A DNA stretch of 64,000 bases from Zoroaster sp. YZ-2022 (taxonomy: Eukaryota > Echinodermata > Asteroidea > Forcipulatida > Zoroasteridae): the NCBI GenBank assembly GCA_029582265.1, contig CM055816.1:7688047-7752046 (forward strand). Reading direction: 5' to 3'. Below the pieces are notes generated by a model. The model did no database searches. It saw only the letters and a program-made list of their open reading frames with translations, and was not told the DNA's origin. Shown here in pieces: positions 22,307 to 31,700 of the stretch; the first letter of the stretch is position 1; each line of letters opens with the position of its first letter. Position numbers and translations under genes: made by a program.

Positions 22307-23560
22307 CTATCGCGTCAGCGTTTTCTGCGTATAGGCTAAAACTAATACTCCGGCTCCAGTTAGCGCTAACCATAAATGTTCCGCCGTCCACGCGACAATG
22401 TTGGAAGCTGTTTTTAATAACCAACTTACAACTGTGCCGATAATAGCTGGCAAAGCGGCTAAAGCTTTCGCTCCCAGTTTAGATAATACATTCGCTAAAT
22501 TTTTTAATGTTTTTTGTATCCACTCTTTTACACCGCCGCTTGGTGTTGGTTTTGGAGTTGGTTCTGGTGCAGGAGTTGGTGGAACAACAGAACTTACAAC
22601 ATTACCGAACGCTTCAACGATAAAAGCAATGGTCATACTTAAAGCCGTTAATAAACTGACGATCGTTACGCCTTGTTCTCTAAATAAAGTTTTAATTTTA
22701 TCACCCAACGTAATATCCCTTTCTAACATTTTTTGAGCTGTTTCTTTAATTCTATTAATTTGACTACGAAGAATATAATCATGCGCATCTATTTGCTCTA
22801 CGATTACTCGTTTATCATCTACTAGTTCTCGCAATTCTTGACGATACTTTTTTATTGATTTTTTATCAATCTCTCTTTCTTCAGCGTCGCTAATTACTTC
22901 TTTCATATCATAAATTCTTTGGTTTAACGTTTTTAATTTACTTAAAAGATTTAATTGTTCACCTCGACTCGTAGCCATAATGTTATCAAGCGCTATTACT
23001 TCTCGCCATTGGATGTTTAATTCTGTTTGAGTGTTTTGATCTCTCGAACGTTCGATAGCTTCTTGAATTTGTATTGATTTTTCTACGCGTTGTTGTGGTA
23101 TAGATGGTAATTTTCTACGACCATCTCGTTCTTTTATTACTATTTCTGTTGTGTCTATAATGTTAGAAATAGATTGGGAGCCGAAAGCTTTTAAATCACT
23201 AGAAGTGATACCTTTGATCGAGCCTAATTTTAAAAATCCACCCGTTTTTAAATTAGTTAATCGTATTTCTGTATTACCTTTTATAAAATAAAGTAAACCC
23301 ACTCCTCTTTCATTTAGTTTATAATTGAATCTAGTATAGTCTTTTATAGAGTTTAAAAAACCTATACTTGTATAAAAATCATCGACTATATCTTTACGTA
23401 ATCTATTTTCTTGAGATAAAGTCGGTGTACTAAAAGAAGTTTCTCGTTCCATCGGAATATCACCCAAGTTGTTAACACGCATTTCATCATCCAAATATTC
23501 ATCTTCGGGTTGATTAAACATTGGGTCTAATTCTATATATGGTTTTCCTCCTTCTTCCAT
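22307..23560 (-). CDS. Coiled-coil membrane protein conserved in Polintons (417 aa)
   Basis: Acidic N-terminus; charged coiled coil about residues 150-285; REQGVTIVSLLTALSM followed by a hydrophobic segment (~295-320); a Pro/Thr linker (PPTPAPEPTPKPTP); then GGVKEWIQKTLKNLANVL and hydrophobic segments ALPAIIGTVVSWLL and LWLALTGAGVLVLAY. This block order matches a widespread uncharacterised Polinton protein as I remember it. Probably a virion or assembly membrane protein (inference). Its ATG is 13 bp after the stop of nothing else on its strand; the 143-aa gene lies 13 bp upstream on the same strand. Confidence 0.75.
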   Translation of the reverse strand: MEEGGKPYIELDPMFNQPEDEYLDDEMRVNNLGDIPMERETSFSTPTLSQENRLRKDIVDDFYTSIGFLNSIKDYTRFNYKLNERGVGLLYFIKGNTEIRLTNLKTGGFLKLGSIKGITSSDLKAFGSQSISNIIDTTEIVIKERDGRRKLPSIPQQRVEKSIQIQEAIERSRDQNTQTELNIQWREVIALDNIMATSRGEQLNLLSKLKTLNQRIYDMKEVISDAEEREIDKKSIKKYRQELRELVDDKRVIVEQIDAHDYILRSQINRIKETAQKMLERDITLGDKIKTLFREQGVTIVSLLTALSMTIAFIVEAFGNVVSSVVPPTPAPEPTPKPTPSGGVKEWIQKTLKNLANVLSKLGAKALAALPAIIGTVVSWLLKTASNIVAWTAEHLWLALTGAGVLVLAYTQKTLTR

Positions 23561-23573
23561 TTTATAAACATCT

Positions 23574-24005
23574 TTATTTTAATAGTTTATAACTCGCGTA
23601 ACCAACTACACTCATACCAATAATGATAAATACCATCTCTCCCGTTTTTTGATCTTCGCTAGGAACGTAAAAATCTTCTAATCGCGGTTCTTGTCGTAAA
23701 TCGAGAGGTAAATTTACTCGTGTCTTTGAAACTCGCGAATATTCTTGCATCGCTTCGTTAATGTTATTAAAAGTTCTTATCGCGCCCGATTCTTTTTGTA
23801 TTTTCTCATTTAAATAATCTATATATTTTAAACGCTTTTTACTAAATTCGTCTCTAGCTTTCGAAAGATGTTCCAACGCTAAATCGTGTCGTTTGCGTTC
23901 TTGTTCCGCGTCATTACCACGTAAATTACTAAATAAAAAATTCGATCCGGTAAACGCTAACGCGTTGATTACCGCACCTCCAACCATCATCGCTACAGAC
24001 ACCAT
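23574..24005 (-). CDS. Small membrane/coiled-coil protein conserved in Polintons (143 aa)
   Basis: Begins with GGAVINALAFTGSNFLFS (hydrophobic), continues as a charged helix (RHDLALEHLSKARDEFSKKR), then DFYVPSEDQKTGEMVFIIIG and a C-terminal membrane segment. This N- and C-terminal hydrophobic plan with the SEDQKTGE block recurs in Polinton proteins I recall as uncharacterised. It is transcribed divergently from the MCP across a 72-bp spacer, so it is probably a late, capsid-associated product. Confidence 0.75.
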   Translation of the reverse strand: MVSVAMMVGGAVINALAFTGSNFLFSNLRGNDAEQERKRHDLALEHLSKARDEFSKKRLKYIDYLNEKIQKESGAIRTFNNINEAMQEYSRVSKTRVNLPLDLRQEPRLEDFYVPSEDQKTGEMVFIIIGMSVVGYASYKLLK

Positions 24006-24077
24006 TTTCTTTTATAGTTGTTAAATATAGTTTTACGCAGCTTATATAAAAAATTATTATATTTAACAACATTAAAT
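24006..24077. promoter_or_regulatory. Bidirectional promoter with 13-bp inverted repeat (MCP / 143-aa gene)
   Basis: The 72-bp divergent spacer contains a perfect inverted repeat, GTTGTTAAATATA (24017-24029) and TATATTTAACAAC (24058-24070), around a 28-bp centre with TTATATAAAAAA. The symmetry fits one regulator firing both directions. Confidence 0.6.
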
Positions 24078-25355
24078 ATGACGAGTAATACGTACGGAGA
24101 TACTCTAGATCCAAACAGAAGACTAAGAGAACCTCGAGGCGTAAAAGGAATGCGCCAAAAAGTCGTCATTACAAACAATCCGAGTACCATAAACGAAAAT
24201 CAAAATCTGGCGGTTCGTTTTCCAAATTTAGGAATGAACGACGTCATCGTTCCGAATACAACGCGATTAGCTTTCAACATTGAACTCGTTAGCTCAAACG
24301 ATGAAAATAGAACGATGGTGCAAAACATCGGTAGAGCTATCGTAAAACACATAATCATTAAAATGGAAGGAAATGAAATATTTAGTTTAGACGATGCTGA
24401 TGTGTTCAACTGTTTTAAAGACGAATGGTTGACCAAAGATCAGCGTGAAAATTTAGTGTATCAAGGAATCGAAACTGAAAACGTAACTAAAATGAGAATA
24501 GACGCTAGCGATAAAGTTCCCGCGGGTAACGGTGGAGCGGATAAAGCTATCGCAGACGCGTATAAAAATAGGTATTTCATTCCGCTAGATTTTGAATTGT
24601 TAACCGATCATCAACCTTACTATCAGTCGGGTATAGGAGATCGATTGACTTACGAACTCGTGTTTAATAAATTCAGTAACGTGATTAAAAGCACCGACGA
24701 CAATGCAAAATATGTCATAAGCGGAATTTCTTTAGAATTTGAGGTTGTTCATATGCCAGAACTCGCTAGAACAATTAGAAATCAATACAGCGATAGAACG
24801 AGTATATTGTTTGATCGTGTACTGAGACAGAGCGTGACTCCGTTAAACAAAAAAGATACAATGTGGAATATAAATTTAAATACCCCAGCAAAAAGTATGA
24901 AAGGAATATTGTTTCTATTCAAAGAACCCAACGTGAAAGAAAGCAACAAGTTTTATAATCCGAAAATAACAAAAGTTAGTATTACGATCGAAGGTGTTCC
25001 CAATCAACTCTACGCGCACGGAATGAAAAGGTATCAACAATGGGAAGAGATTTCAAAATATTTCGGTGATTCGAGAAAACAACACGCTATACGAGTTGTA
25101 CAAGCTCTAGATTTAAGTAACATCAAAATAGCGAATTATTTACTTAATCGATACGGTTTATTTTTAGATTTAAGAACGAGTACCGATAATGTATTACACG
25201 GAAGCGGAAGACGAGTGCAAAACTTGTCCGAAGGAATTACCATTCAAATTGAAAAAGAAGTCGAGAGTGCGGGTGAACTAAACATGTATACTTTTATTAT
25301 CATGGACGCGCAACTAAATATTAGAAACTCGCGTTTCGAATCGGTCGATTATTAA
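24078..25355 (+). CDS. Major capsid protein, double jelly roll (425 aa)
   Basis: Recognised from blocks typical of Polinton/adintovirus MCPs: VRFPNLGMNDVIVPNTTRLAF, NIGRAIVKHIIIKMEGNEIF, DKAIADAYKNRYFIPLDFEL, SGIGDRLTYEL, ISGISLEFEVV, PAKSMKGILFLF, YNPKITKVSITIEG and a C-terminal FIIMDAQLNI. I choose the ATG at 24078, not an in-frame one 60 bp upstream, because the conserved N-terminus starts there and the extra residues would lie over the promoter inverted repeat. It forms the pseudo-hexameric capsomers of a predicted icosahedral particle. The ATPase gene follows on the same strand. Confidence 0.93.
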   Translation: MTSNTYGDTLDPNRRLREPRGVKGMRQKVVITNNPSTINENQNLAVRFPNLGMNDVIVPNTTRLAFNIELVSSNDENRTMVQNIGRAIVKHIIIKMEGNEIFSLDDADVFNCFKDEWLTKDQRENLVYQGIETENVTKMRIDASDKVPAGNGGADKAIADAYKNRYFIPLDFELLTDHQPYYQSGIGDRLTYELVFNKFSNVIKSTDDNAKYVISGISLEFEVVHMPELARTIRNQYSDRTSILFDRVLRQSVTPLNKKDTMWNINLNTPAKSMKGILFLFKEPNVKESNKFYNPKITKVSITIEGVPNQLYAHGMKRYQQWEEISKYFGDSRKQHAIRVVQALDLSNIKIANYLLNRYGLFLDLRTSTDNVLHGSGRRVQNLSEGITIQIEKEVESAGELNMYTFIIMDAQLNIRNSRFESVDY

Positions 25356-25400
25356 CTCATCGAGTGAATATTATTAAAAACGTTTAATATTAAAAAGAAA

Positions 25401-26021
25401 ATGTTACCTAAATATCCACACGTTGCGTTAATTTGCGGACAAACGGGATGTGGTAAAACTGAATTTGTTTTAAATTTATTACAAAATGAATATTTTAAAT
25501 ATTTTGAAAATATCGTTATATTATGCCCTACCATTTTCAACAATGATGCGTACAAAAATAGAAAATGGGTTCTAAACGACGATAATGTACACGTTAACGA
25601 TTTAAACGACATATCGCTGAATAGAGCTATAGAAATTTATAGCGACGCTTTCAAAAATAAAGAAACGTTGTTTATTATAGACGATTGCAGCGCTAATAAA
25701 CAGTTGCATTATAAAAAATACGACGAGAATAATAAATGTATGATCACGCAATTGGCTTTTAGCGGTAGGCATATTAAACACAGCTGTTGGATTCTTTCGC
25801 AAAAATATAATAGCGTATTGAAAGATTTTAGAGAACAACTCAAATGGGTGTGTTTATTTTATTGTAAAGATAGAGACTCGTACGAGAATTGTCTTAGAGA
25901 AAATGATGTTATACCAACTCGCGAGTTGAGAATGGAAATTCATGAAAAATTAAAACGAGTTAAACGTCGTAAATTAATTTTAAAAACGGATCAGCCTACC
26001 AGTTGGGAAATACGTGACTGA
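25401..26021 (+). CDS. Packaging ATPase, FtsK/HerA (A32-like) (206 aa)
   Basis: Walker A GQTGCGKT at residues 13-20 and Walker B LFIIDD at 90-95, with a downstream SGRHIKHSCWILSQK segment in the sensor position. Length (206 aa) fits the short A32-like ATPases of Polintons, virophages and adintoviruses, which pump DNA into preformed capsids. It follows the MCP by 45 bp and is immediately followed by the 21-bp repeat array. Intact, unlike the ATPase of Polinton 2. Confidence 0.92.
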   Translation: MLPKYPHVALICGQTGCGKTEFVLNLLQNEYFKYFENIVILCPTIFNNDAYKNRKWVLNDDNVHVNDLNDISLNRAIEIYSDAFKNKETLFIIDDCSANKQLHYKKYDENNKCMITQLAFSGRHIKHSCWILSQKYNSVLKDFREQLKWVCLFYCKDRDSYENCLRENDVIPTRELRMEIHEKLKRVKRRKLILKTDQPTSWEIRD

Positions 26022-26208
26022 GTAATTACCCCTCTTTGGTTAAGGGTAATTACTCATAGGTTAAGGGTAATTACTCATAGGTTAAGGGTAATTACTCATA
26101 GGTTAAGGGTAATTACTCATAGGTTAAGGGTAATTACTCATAGGTTAAGGGTAATTACTCATAGGTTAAGGGTAATTACTCATAGGTTAAGGGTAATTAC
26201 TCATAGGT
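26022..26208. repeat. Array of GTAATTAC palindromes in 21-bp register
   Basis: Nine copies of the 8-bp palindrome GTAATTAC start at 26022, 26046, 26067, 26088, 26109, 26130, 26151, 26172 and 26193. The last eight are exactly 21 bp apart (two helical turns) within the unit GGTAATTACTCATAGGTTAA. The array starts right after the ATPase stop and ends ~45 bp before the next ATG. Resembles iterons or a phased operator. Confidence 0.95.
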
Positions 26209-26234
26209 TTCACATTTTAATAAATATTATAAAG

Positions 26235-26250
26235 CATATTTATAAATATG
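26235..26250. promoter_or_regulatory. 16-bp palindrome overlapping a start codon
   Basis: CATATTTATAAATATG is a perfect palindrome whose last three bases are the ATG at 26248. The core TATTTATAAATA recurs before the integrase start. TATAAATA is TATA-like. Confidence 0.5.
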
Positions 26251-26568
26251 AATGTTGAACGAGTGCAAGTTTTATTTACGAATGTAAATGTTGAACGAGT
26301 AAATGATTTTATATATAATCTTAACCAACTCGTAACGAAAGAAAGACAAGAACTAGTACAAGTATTAAACGATAATACTGAAAAAGTAAAAGGTATATTT
26401 AATAGTATAGATGCTGAACGAGTAAAAGATCTATTGTTAAATCTTAACGAGCTTTTAAACGTCGATGGGTTATCTAAAACTAATTATTGGTTTTTATATT
26501 TTTTAATAAATTTAATCGATTATTCTTCAAGTACATATAATAAATGGAAGAAGTACATAAGGTATTAA
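26248..26568 (+). CDS. Small repeat-containing protein with hydrophobic tail (106 aa)
   Basis: Contains related segments (NVERVQVLFTNVNVERV and AERVKDLLLNLNELL) suggesting an internal duplicated helix, then a hydrophobic C-terminus (YWFLYFLINLIDY). The last 25 bp overlap the next gene in another frame. No family recognised; short, so confidence is moderate. Confidence 0.5.
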   Translation: MNVERVQVLFTNVNVERVNDFIYNLNQLVTKERQELVQVLNDNTEKVKGIFNSIDAERVKDLLLNLNELLNVDGLSKTNYWFLYFLINLIDYSSSTYNKWKKYIRY

Positions 26569-27146
26569 ACGAAAATATACAGACGCCACTCGTCAACGAC
26601 GTTAGCGTCAACGATGATAGCTTATTGTTGAAACGAAAATTACGTCTTTTATCGGTTGTAATAGGAGGAGACTCGACCAAGTTTTTCGGTAAAGAACTAA
26701 GCGTTGGTGATATTGAAGCTTTGAGCGAGCAAGAGCGAGAAGTATTACACGCGCAATACGAAACTAAATTAGGTCGCGATATTACTCAGTCTTTAGGTAG
26801 CACCATTATAACGCTATACGCTAAACTATTGGGGCTTAGTTTAAATCGTATTGATCTGTATGGCCATAAATTTCAAATTGATGATGAAGGTAAATTAATT
26901 TCAGATTTAGAAAAAGATCCGTTCATTAATAGCATGCTTAATACAGTGTTGTGTGAAATATACTACAAGTACGGTATGTTTCTCGCTCCGATCAGCGTTT
27001 CGCTGATTACAGCAAAACATTTAAAAAGAAAAGAAGAAACATTATCTTCAATTGATAATAAAAGCGATGGAAACCAACGAGCAAACGACTGTGCCGAAGG
27101 AGATTGCGCAACCAGAACCAAAGACAGTGACGAAACCAGCGACTAA
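26544..27146 (+). CDS. Unknown helical protein (200 aa)
   Basis: Mostly helical and charged; KFFGKELSVGDIEALSEQEREVLHAQYE then a moderately hydrophobic C-terminal half (FLAPISVSLITAKH) and an acidic tail. It overlaps the genes on both sides (25 bp upstream, 80 bp downstream), the compact packing typical of a virus-like transcription unit. Position next to MCP/ATPase suggests a structural or assembly role; no domain recognised. Confidence 0.65.
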   Translation: MEEVHKVLNENIQTPLVNDVSVNDDSLLLKRKLRLLSVVIGGDSTKFFGKELSVGDIEALSEQEREVLHAQYETKLGRDITQSLGSTIITLYAKLLGLSLNRIDLYGHKFQIDDEGKLISDLEKDPFINSMLNTVLCEIYYKYGMFLAPISVSLITAKHLKRKEETLSSIDNKSDGNQRANDCAEGDCATRTKDSDETSD

Positions 27147-27465
27147 GTTAAAAAACCCAAACAGAGTTGCGGCTGGAAAAAAACTCGCCGAACTTAATAG
27201 ACAGAAAAAACTACAACTCGCTAAACCCGCGAAAAGCGTTAAAACGTCTCGCGATAGCGAAGGTTATAAAGAAAACAACTCGATGAGCAATGAAACGAGT
27301 TACAATTATTTTTATATTGCTATTGGAGGTATTGCTATTGGAGCTTATTTCTTGTTTAGAAGCAACTCTAAAGAAACATTTAAAAACGAACCCGCTAGAG
27401 TACCCGTTAAACTCGCTAGCGTTACACCACCCACCGCGCTAGAGAATGTTTTTGAAATGGAATAA
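27067..27465 (+). CDS. Basic protein with single membrane segment (132 aa)
   Basis: I start at METNEQ (27067); an in-frame ATG lies 15 bp upstream. A Lys-rich region with NPNRVAAGKKLAELNRQKK, a block I recall from Polinton proteins, precedes a membrane segment (FYIAIGGIAIGAYFLF) and a short tail. It overlaps the upstream gene by 80 bp in another frame. A basic N-terminus plus transmembrane helix would suit a DNA- or capsid-to-membrane linker (inference). Confidence 0.65.
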   Translation: METNEQTTVPKEIAQPEPKTVTKPATKLKNPNRVAAGKKLAELNRQKKLQLAKPAKSVKTSRDSEGYKENNSMSNETSYNYFYIAIGGIAIGAYFLFRSNSKETFKNEPARVPVKLASVTPPTALENVFEME

Positions 27466-27495
27466 AAAGTTTTTTTTTATTTAACGATTATAAAC

Positions 27496-27744
27496 ATGTC
27501 TTCAATGCCTATAAATACGAAAACGATCGCCGATACAATTTATCACAGCTCAGTTATGACTCTTTTAGTAATTTGCTACAGCATGCTCGGTGAAAAAATA
27601 TTTAAAATGAAACCAGCCGATTTAGGAAAATTGGATATAAAAGACGGGTTAAAACTAACCGCGACGATTACATTAAGCGGTGTTACGCAAATGTGGTTAG
27701 TTAAACAAGGAATTTTACCAAACTCACTCATGCCCGCCGAATAA
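27496..27744 (+). CDS. Small membrane protein conserved in Polintons (82 aa)
   Basis: Two hydrophobic stretches (VMTLLVICYSML and ATITLSGVTQMWLV) flank KPADLGKLDIKDGLK, a block I associate with a small recurrent Polinton protein; the end is KQGILPNSLMP. Lies between the 132-aa gene and the integrase on the same strand with short spacers. Function unknown. Confidence 0.65.
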   Translation: MSSMPINTKTIADTIYHSSVMTLLVICYSMLGEKIFKMKPADLGKLDIKDGLKLTATITLSGVTQMWLVKQGILPNSLMPAE

Positions 27745-27754
27745 TGTTAAGAAT

Positions 27755-27770
27755 AATATTTATAAATATT
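27755..27770. promoter_or_regulatory. 16-bp palindrome before the integrase start
   Basis: AATATTTATAAATATT is a perfect palindrome ending two bases before the ATG at 27773. Shares TATTTATAAATA with the site at 26235-26250. Confidence 0.5.
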
Positions 27771-27772
27771 AA

Positions 27773-28759
27773 ATGGATGAACGAAAACTATCCAACGCTT
27801 ATTATAGTCCACGAGGATACTACAAAGGTCAAGCAGCAATCAGCAAGCTAGCTAAAGAAACTAAAGTAAATGTAAAATTCGTTCGACAATGGATAAAAAA
27901 GCAAGCGCTATGGCAAATTTATTTACCCTATCCTAAATATATTCCGAGACCGACCTCATCAAATAGCTCGCTCGAAAAACCGAATGAGGTTCATCAAGCG
28001 GATCTATTGTTTCTTCCGCACGACAAAGTCGGTAGAATTACGTACAAGTACGCGTTAACCGTCGTAGATGAAGCCAGCAGATATAAAGCTGCAGTACCTT
28101 TAATCGATAAAACAGCCGCGCGAGTAAGCGATGCTTTTGAAAAAATTTATAAACGATCGCCGTTGGTTTGGCCTAAAATTATAAAAGTCGACCCCGGAAA
28201 AGAATTTATGAGCAGCGTTAATGCTTTGATGAGCGAGCATAATGTAAAAATTCAGCGAGGAGAGGTTGGAAATCACAGAGCTCAGGGTATCGTTGAGAGA
28301 TTTAATAGAACTTTAAGCGAAAGATTATTTTCGCATCAATACGGTCAAGAAATTGTTACCGAAGCGAGAAATAGAGAATGGGTTAAAAGATTACCGGCGG
28401 TCGTAAAAGCGTTAAACAACGAGACGACGCGACTGATTAACTCGAAACCCAAAGACGCTATTAAGAAAAGTAGCGTTGAGCAAAATCCAGCATCACCGGG
28501 TAAAAAGAATGAAAAAAGAATTCCATTAAACTCGCTAGTTCGGTATTTATACGCGCCGGGTGAAGCTGAAAAAGATACGAGACGTAGAGCGACCGATCCT
28601 ATATGGAGTTTAAAAATTTATAGAATATCTAAAACGATGAAGGCTGCGAATCAACCCATATTGTATTATGTAGAAGGAGGCCCCGCTCGTAGTTTTGTAA
28701 GAGAAGAAATACAAATTATTCCTAGAGATACAATGAATCCCCCGATCATTCATCGTTAA
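27773..28759 (+). CDS. Retroviral-type integrase (328 aa)
   Basis: DDE core: D77 in HQADLLF, D140 in KVDPGKEF and E175 in GIVERFNRTL, the Polinton integrase pattern. The N-terminal ~60 residues (YYSPRGYYKGQAAISKLAKE) are a helix-turn-helix-like region; the C-terminus has a beta-rich SH3-like segment (LVRYLYAPGE...IWSLKIYRI) but no chromodomain, unlike Polinton 2. It inserts the element and generates the short target duplication. The 3' end overlaps PolB by 14 bp, tail to tail. Confidence 0.93.
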   Translation: MDERKLSNAYYSPRGYYKGQAAISKLAKETKVNVKFVRQWIKKQALWQIYLPYPKYIPRPTSSNSSLEKPNEVHQADLLFLPHDKVGRITYKYALTVVDEASRYKAAVPLIDKTAARVSDAFEKIYKRSPLVWPKIIKVDPGKEFMSSVNALMSEHNVKIQRGEVGNHRAQGIVERFNRTLSERLFSHQYGQEIVTEARNREWVKRLPAVVKALNNETTRLINSKPKDAIKKSSVEQNPASPGKKNEKRIPLNSLVRYLYAPGEAEKDTRRRATDPIWSLKIYRISKTMKAANQPILYYVEGGPARSFVREEIQIIPRDTMNPPIIHR

Positions 28760-31700
28760 TCAGAGATTGATTACCGTAAGCAAGAGTGTCTATTCCGTTT
28801 TCTAAAATGTATTTCTTTGTGTCTAGAGGAGATAGCGATATTTTATTTATCAGAGTCGTATATAGTCTATGGTATACGTGTCTAATAAAATTCATAGGGT
28901 GATGCAGAGTAGTTTTATCGTCTAAAACTTGTTTATATCGCTCGTGTTGGATATCTTGTTCTAAAACTTGTCTTTTAACTCCTTTAGCTTTTCTTATTTC
29001 AGCTTTGTCTGAAGTAAGTATCGAATACATTTTGGGTCTTAAACAAACAACTTCAGAGATTACAGTTTTCGCGCACTCGTCTTTCATTTTACCGATCACT
29101 TTTTTGTTTTTTTCAGAATGTAAAAAATGACTCGACTCATAATTACTAAAATCGTATAATTGTTTGTCTTTTTTCATATCTTTGTAAACATCTTTCGTTT
29201 TAATTTCCAATAATAAGCTATCTGTATCCGTGTAAATCAACTCACAATTATTTTTATACTTGCTTTTTAAATGATTGTAATAAAAATCGTACATGAAAAC
29301 CTTGGATAAATCTAGTATGCTCATTCCTACATAAATCGGGCGGTTGAGTACGAGTTTTGTTTTGTGCATGTGAATCGCTACTAGATCGTTATCGAAAATC
29401 CTAGCCTCTGCAAAATTTGGTTTCGCGATGAGCGCACGAATTAAATTGTCTTGTTTTGGATCGTTTAATCGCTTCAAATTTACGTTAACGCGATTTCGTA
29501 CATTTTCCATCGTTTTACCAAAAACCGAATTGTTCATGAGTTTGTACAAATCTTTTTCAAAATCACTCTTGGCATTTTTTCTGAGTCGCGTGTTTAAATC
29601 AATGTACGATTTCATCCAACACGATTCGTTAAATTCTAAAACTTTGTGAATTTTAGTCAGTTTCATGCCGAGTTGTAAATACAATTGTAAATTATGATAA
29701 TGAAGCACGTAGTTTTTCTTGTTGTATAAATTTGGTACTAATTTAACAACGTTTGGAGCCGGTTTATCTTTTAGTAAATTCTTTTGATAGTCGCTCATCC
29801 ATTCTTTCGGTACTATCAACGACTCTGGCGCGAGTGGAAATGCGTTGTGAGAATCGTGTAATTCTTTTGGATATTCCAAATCAACCTCTAAAATGTATCC
29901 TTTATTGTTTTTAAACCCATCTCTCTCGAGTTTGTTAATTTGTTTTAGCGATAACCACTTAAAATTACCGGTCGGTAAAGGTTGACTCATGGCGTAGCCG
30001 TATAAATTATTCGCGTCCAAGTACGTAATGTAACTCGATGGTTTCGATTTGTCGTAATCGTCTAAATACGCGTTGTTTGCTTTAGCGTATCGTTTACTCA
30101 CCATGCACGTTCCTCCGCGCGTACCTTTTTCAATAAACAAATGCATGTCGATATCGGTAAACAAATCTAAAGTTTGTTTCGAATGTTTCAACAAAGCGTC
30201 CCAACTTAGCCCAGGACTCGTATAATAATTAGCAGGATCCAAACCGTACTGTTTTAAACAAGTATTACGAAAGTTTTCAAACACGTCCGCCAACAAACAA
30301 GTATCGGTACGCACGTACAAATCGTGATAATCACCCAAGTTTTTACAATTAAACTTGTTGTAAACGTTTTTAGCATGCTCGTATTGTTCTCTCGTAATGT
30401 GTTGACAGTTTAGACTACTGTAAAATTGAGGTTTAGAAGGAAGTTGCGTTTCTTTGAAACGCTCGAAAGAGTCCATGTACTCGTAAGGATAAATGCCCTT
30501 GCTTTTAATGAGATTGAATTTTTCTACATTTGGTTCGAGTTTAGTCGTAATCGAAAAAGAATCGTTTGATTTTACGAGTTTGTCCAACGGAGCTAGTAAA
30601 AATTGAGCGCTGTCTATAAATCGTAGTTGATTAATACTAAAAGAAATATACTTTTCAATATTGTTTGGAATACACTTTAAATTTCCCCCGATGAGACCGG
30701 CAGCCTGCATAATGAGATGAGAGTCGTAGCCTCGCAAATTATGAAATACGACCGGAATAAACGTTTTCTTTGGTTTTAAACTTAGTCTTAAATTACAACA
30801 ATTATGCGCAGCGCCTCTATATTTTCCGGTAATGTGACAATGATCTCTAACTTTCTTAAACTTGTCGTCATGCTCCGCCGCGCAAGCGTCACTTTCAAAA
30901 AACTTCTTTTCGCATATCCAACACTCGCTGGCAGAGTTGTAATTTTTTACATTTTCTTTAGTCATGTTTAATTTTTTAGCGTTTTTAAATATCGTATTAA
31001 TCTTTTCTTCTTCTTTTTGTAATTCATCTAAAAAATGTTTAGCCGCATCTTCTCCCCTGTACGTGTGGGGAAAACTACTTTTACCATCACATTTTACAAC
31101 GATGTACGAATAGCCGCAAACGATGTGTTCTTGTAGTTTTTTAGTATTGGTAGAGTTTTCATCAACAACATTTTTAATAATGCTTTCAAAGTCGGCGTAT
31201 ATTACGAATGGAACTTTCATCTTTTTATGAAAATTTACAAACTTTATTTTATCCTTTTTACCCTTTTCAGGCATCACGATAGTCGTCGGTCTGTCGTTTA
31301 TTCCCTTACACATTTTTACGTGGCTTTCGAGATACGCTCCCGTCGAAAAACCTTGCAAACATCTCAAACAAAAATGTTTACGATGCTCGTGTTTCGTTTG
31401 GTCAAAAAGTAATTTATTTACATCTTTTATCCAAACGTAGTGAGATCTAGTTCCTTCTTTTTCTTCTTTGTGAATTAATAATAAATTTATACGATCCATC
31501 TCTGCCGGTTGATTGCTGAGTTTGTAAACTAATATCGTGTTTGACTCGCAACCGAAAACGTTTATCGCTAAATTGTTTTGTTTCTCTACTTGCTTAATTT
31601 GGCTGATTGGTGTAGGTGTATCAATATTATTAAAATTTAAACCATCCTCTATCAAATATTTAGACATTCTATCTGAATTTATTATTATTACTTTTTCAAT

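Noticed and set aside
26022..26208. CRISPR array
   Set aside because: Units are contiguous 21-bp repeats without unique spacers, in a eukaryotic element without cas genes.
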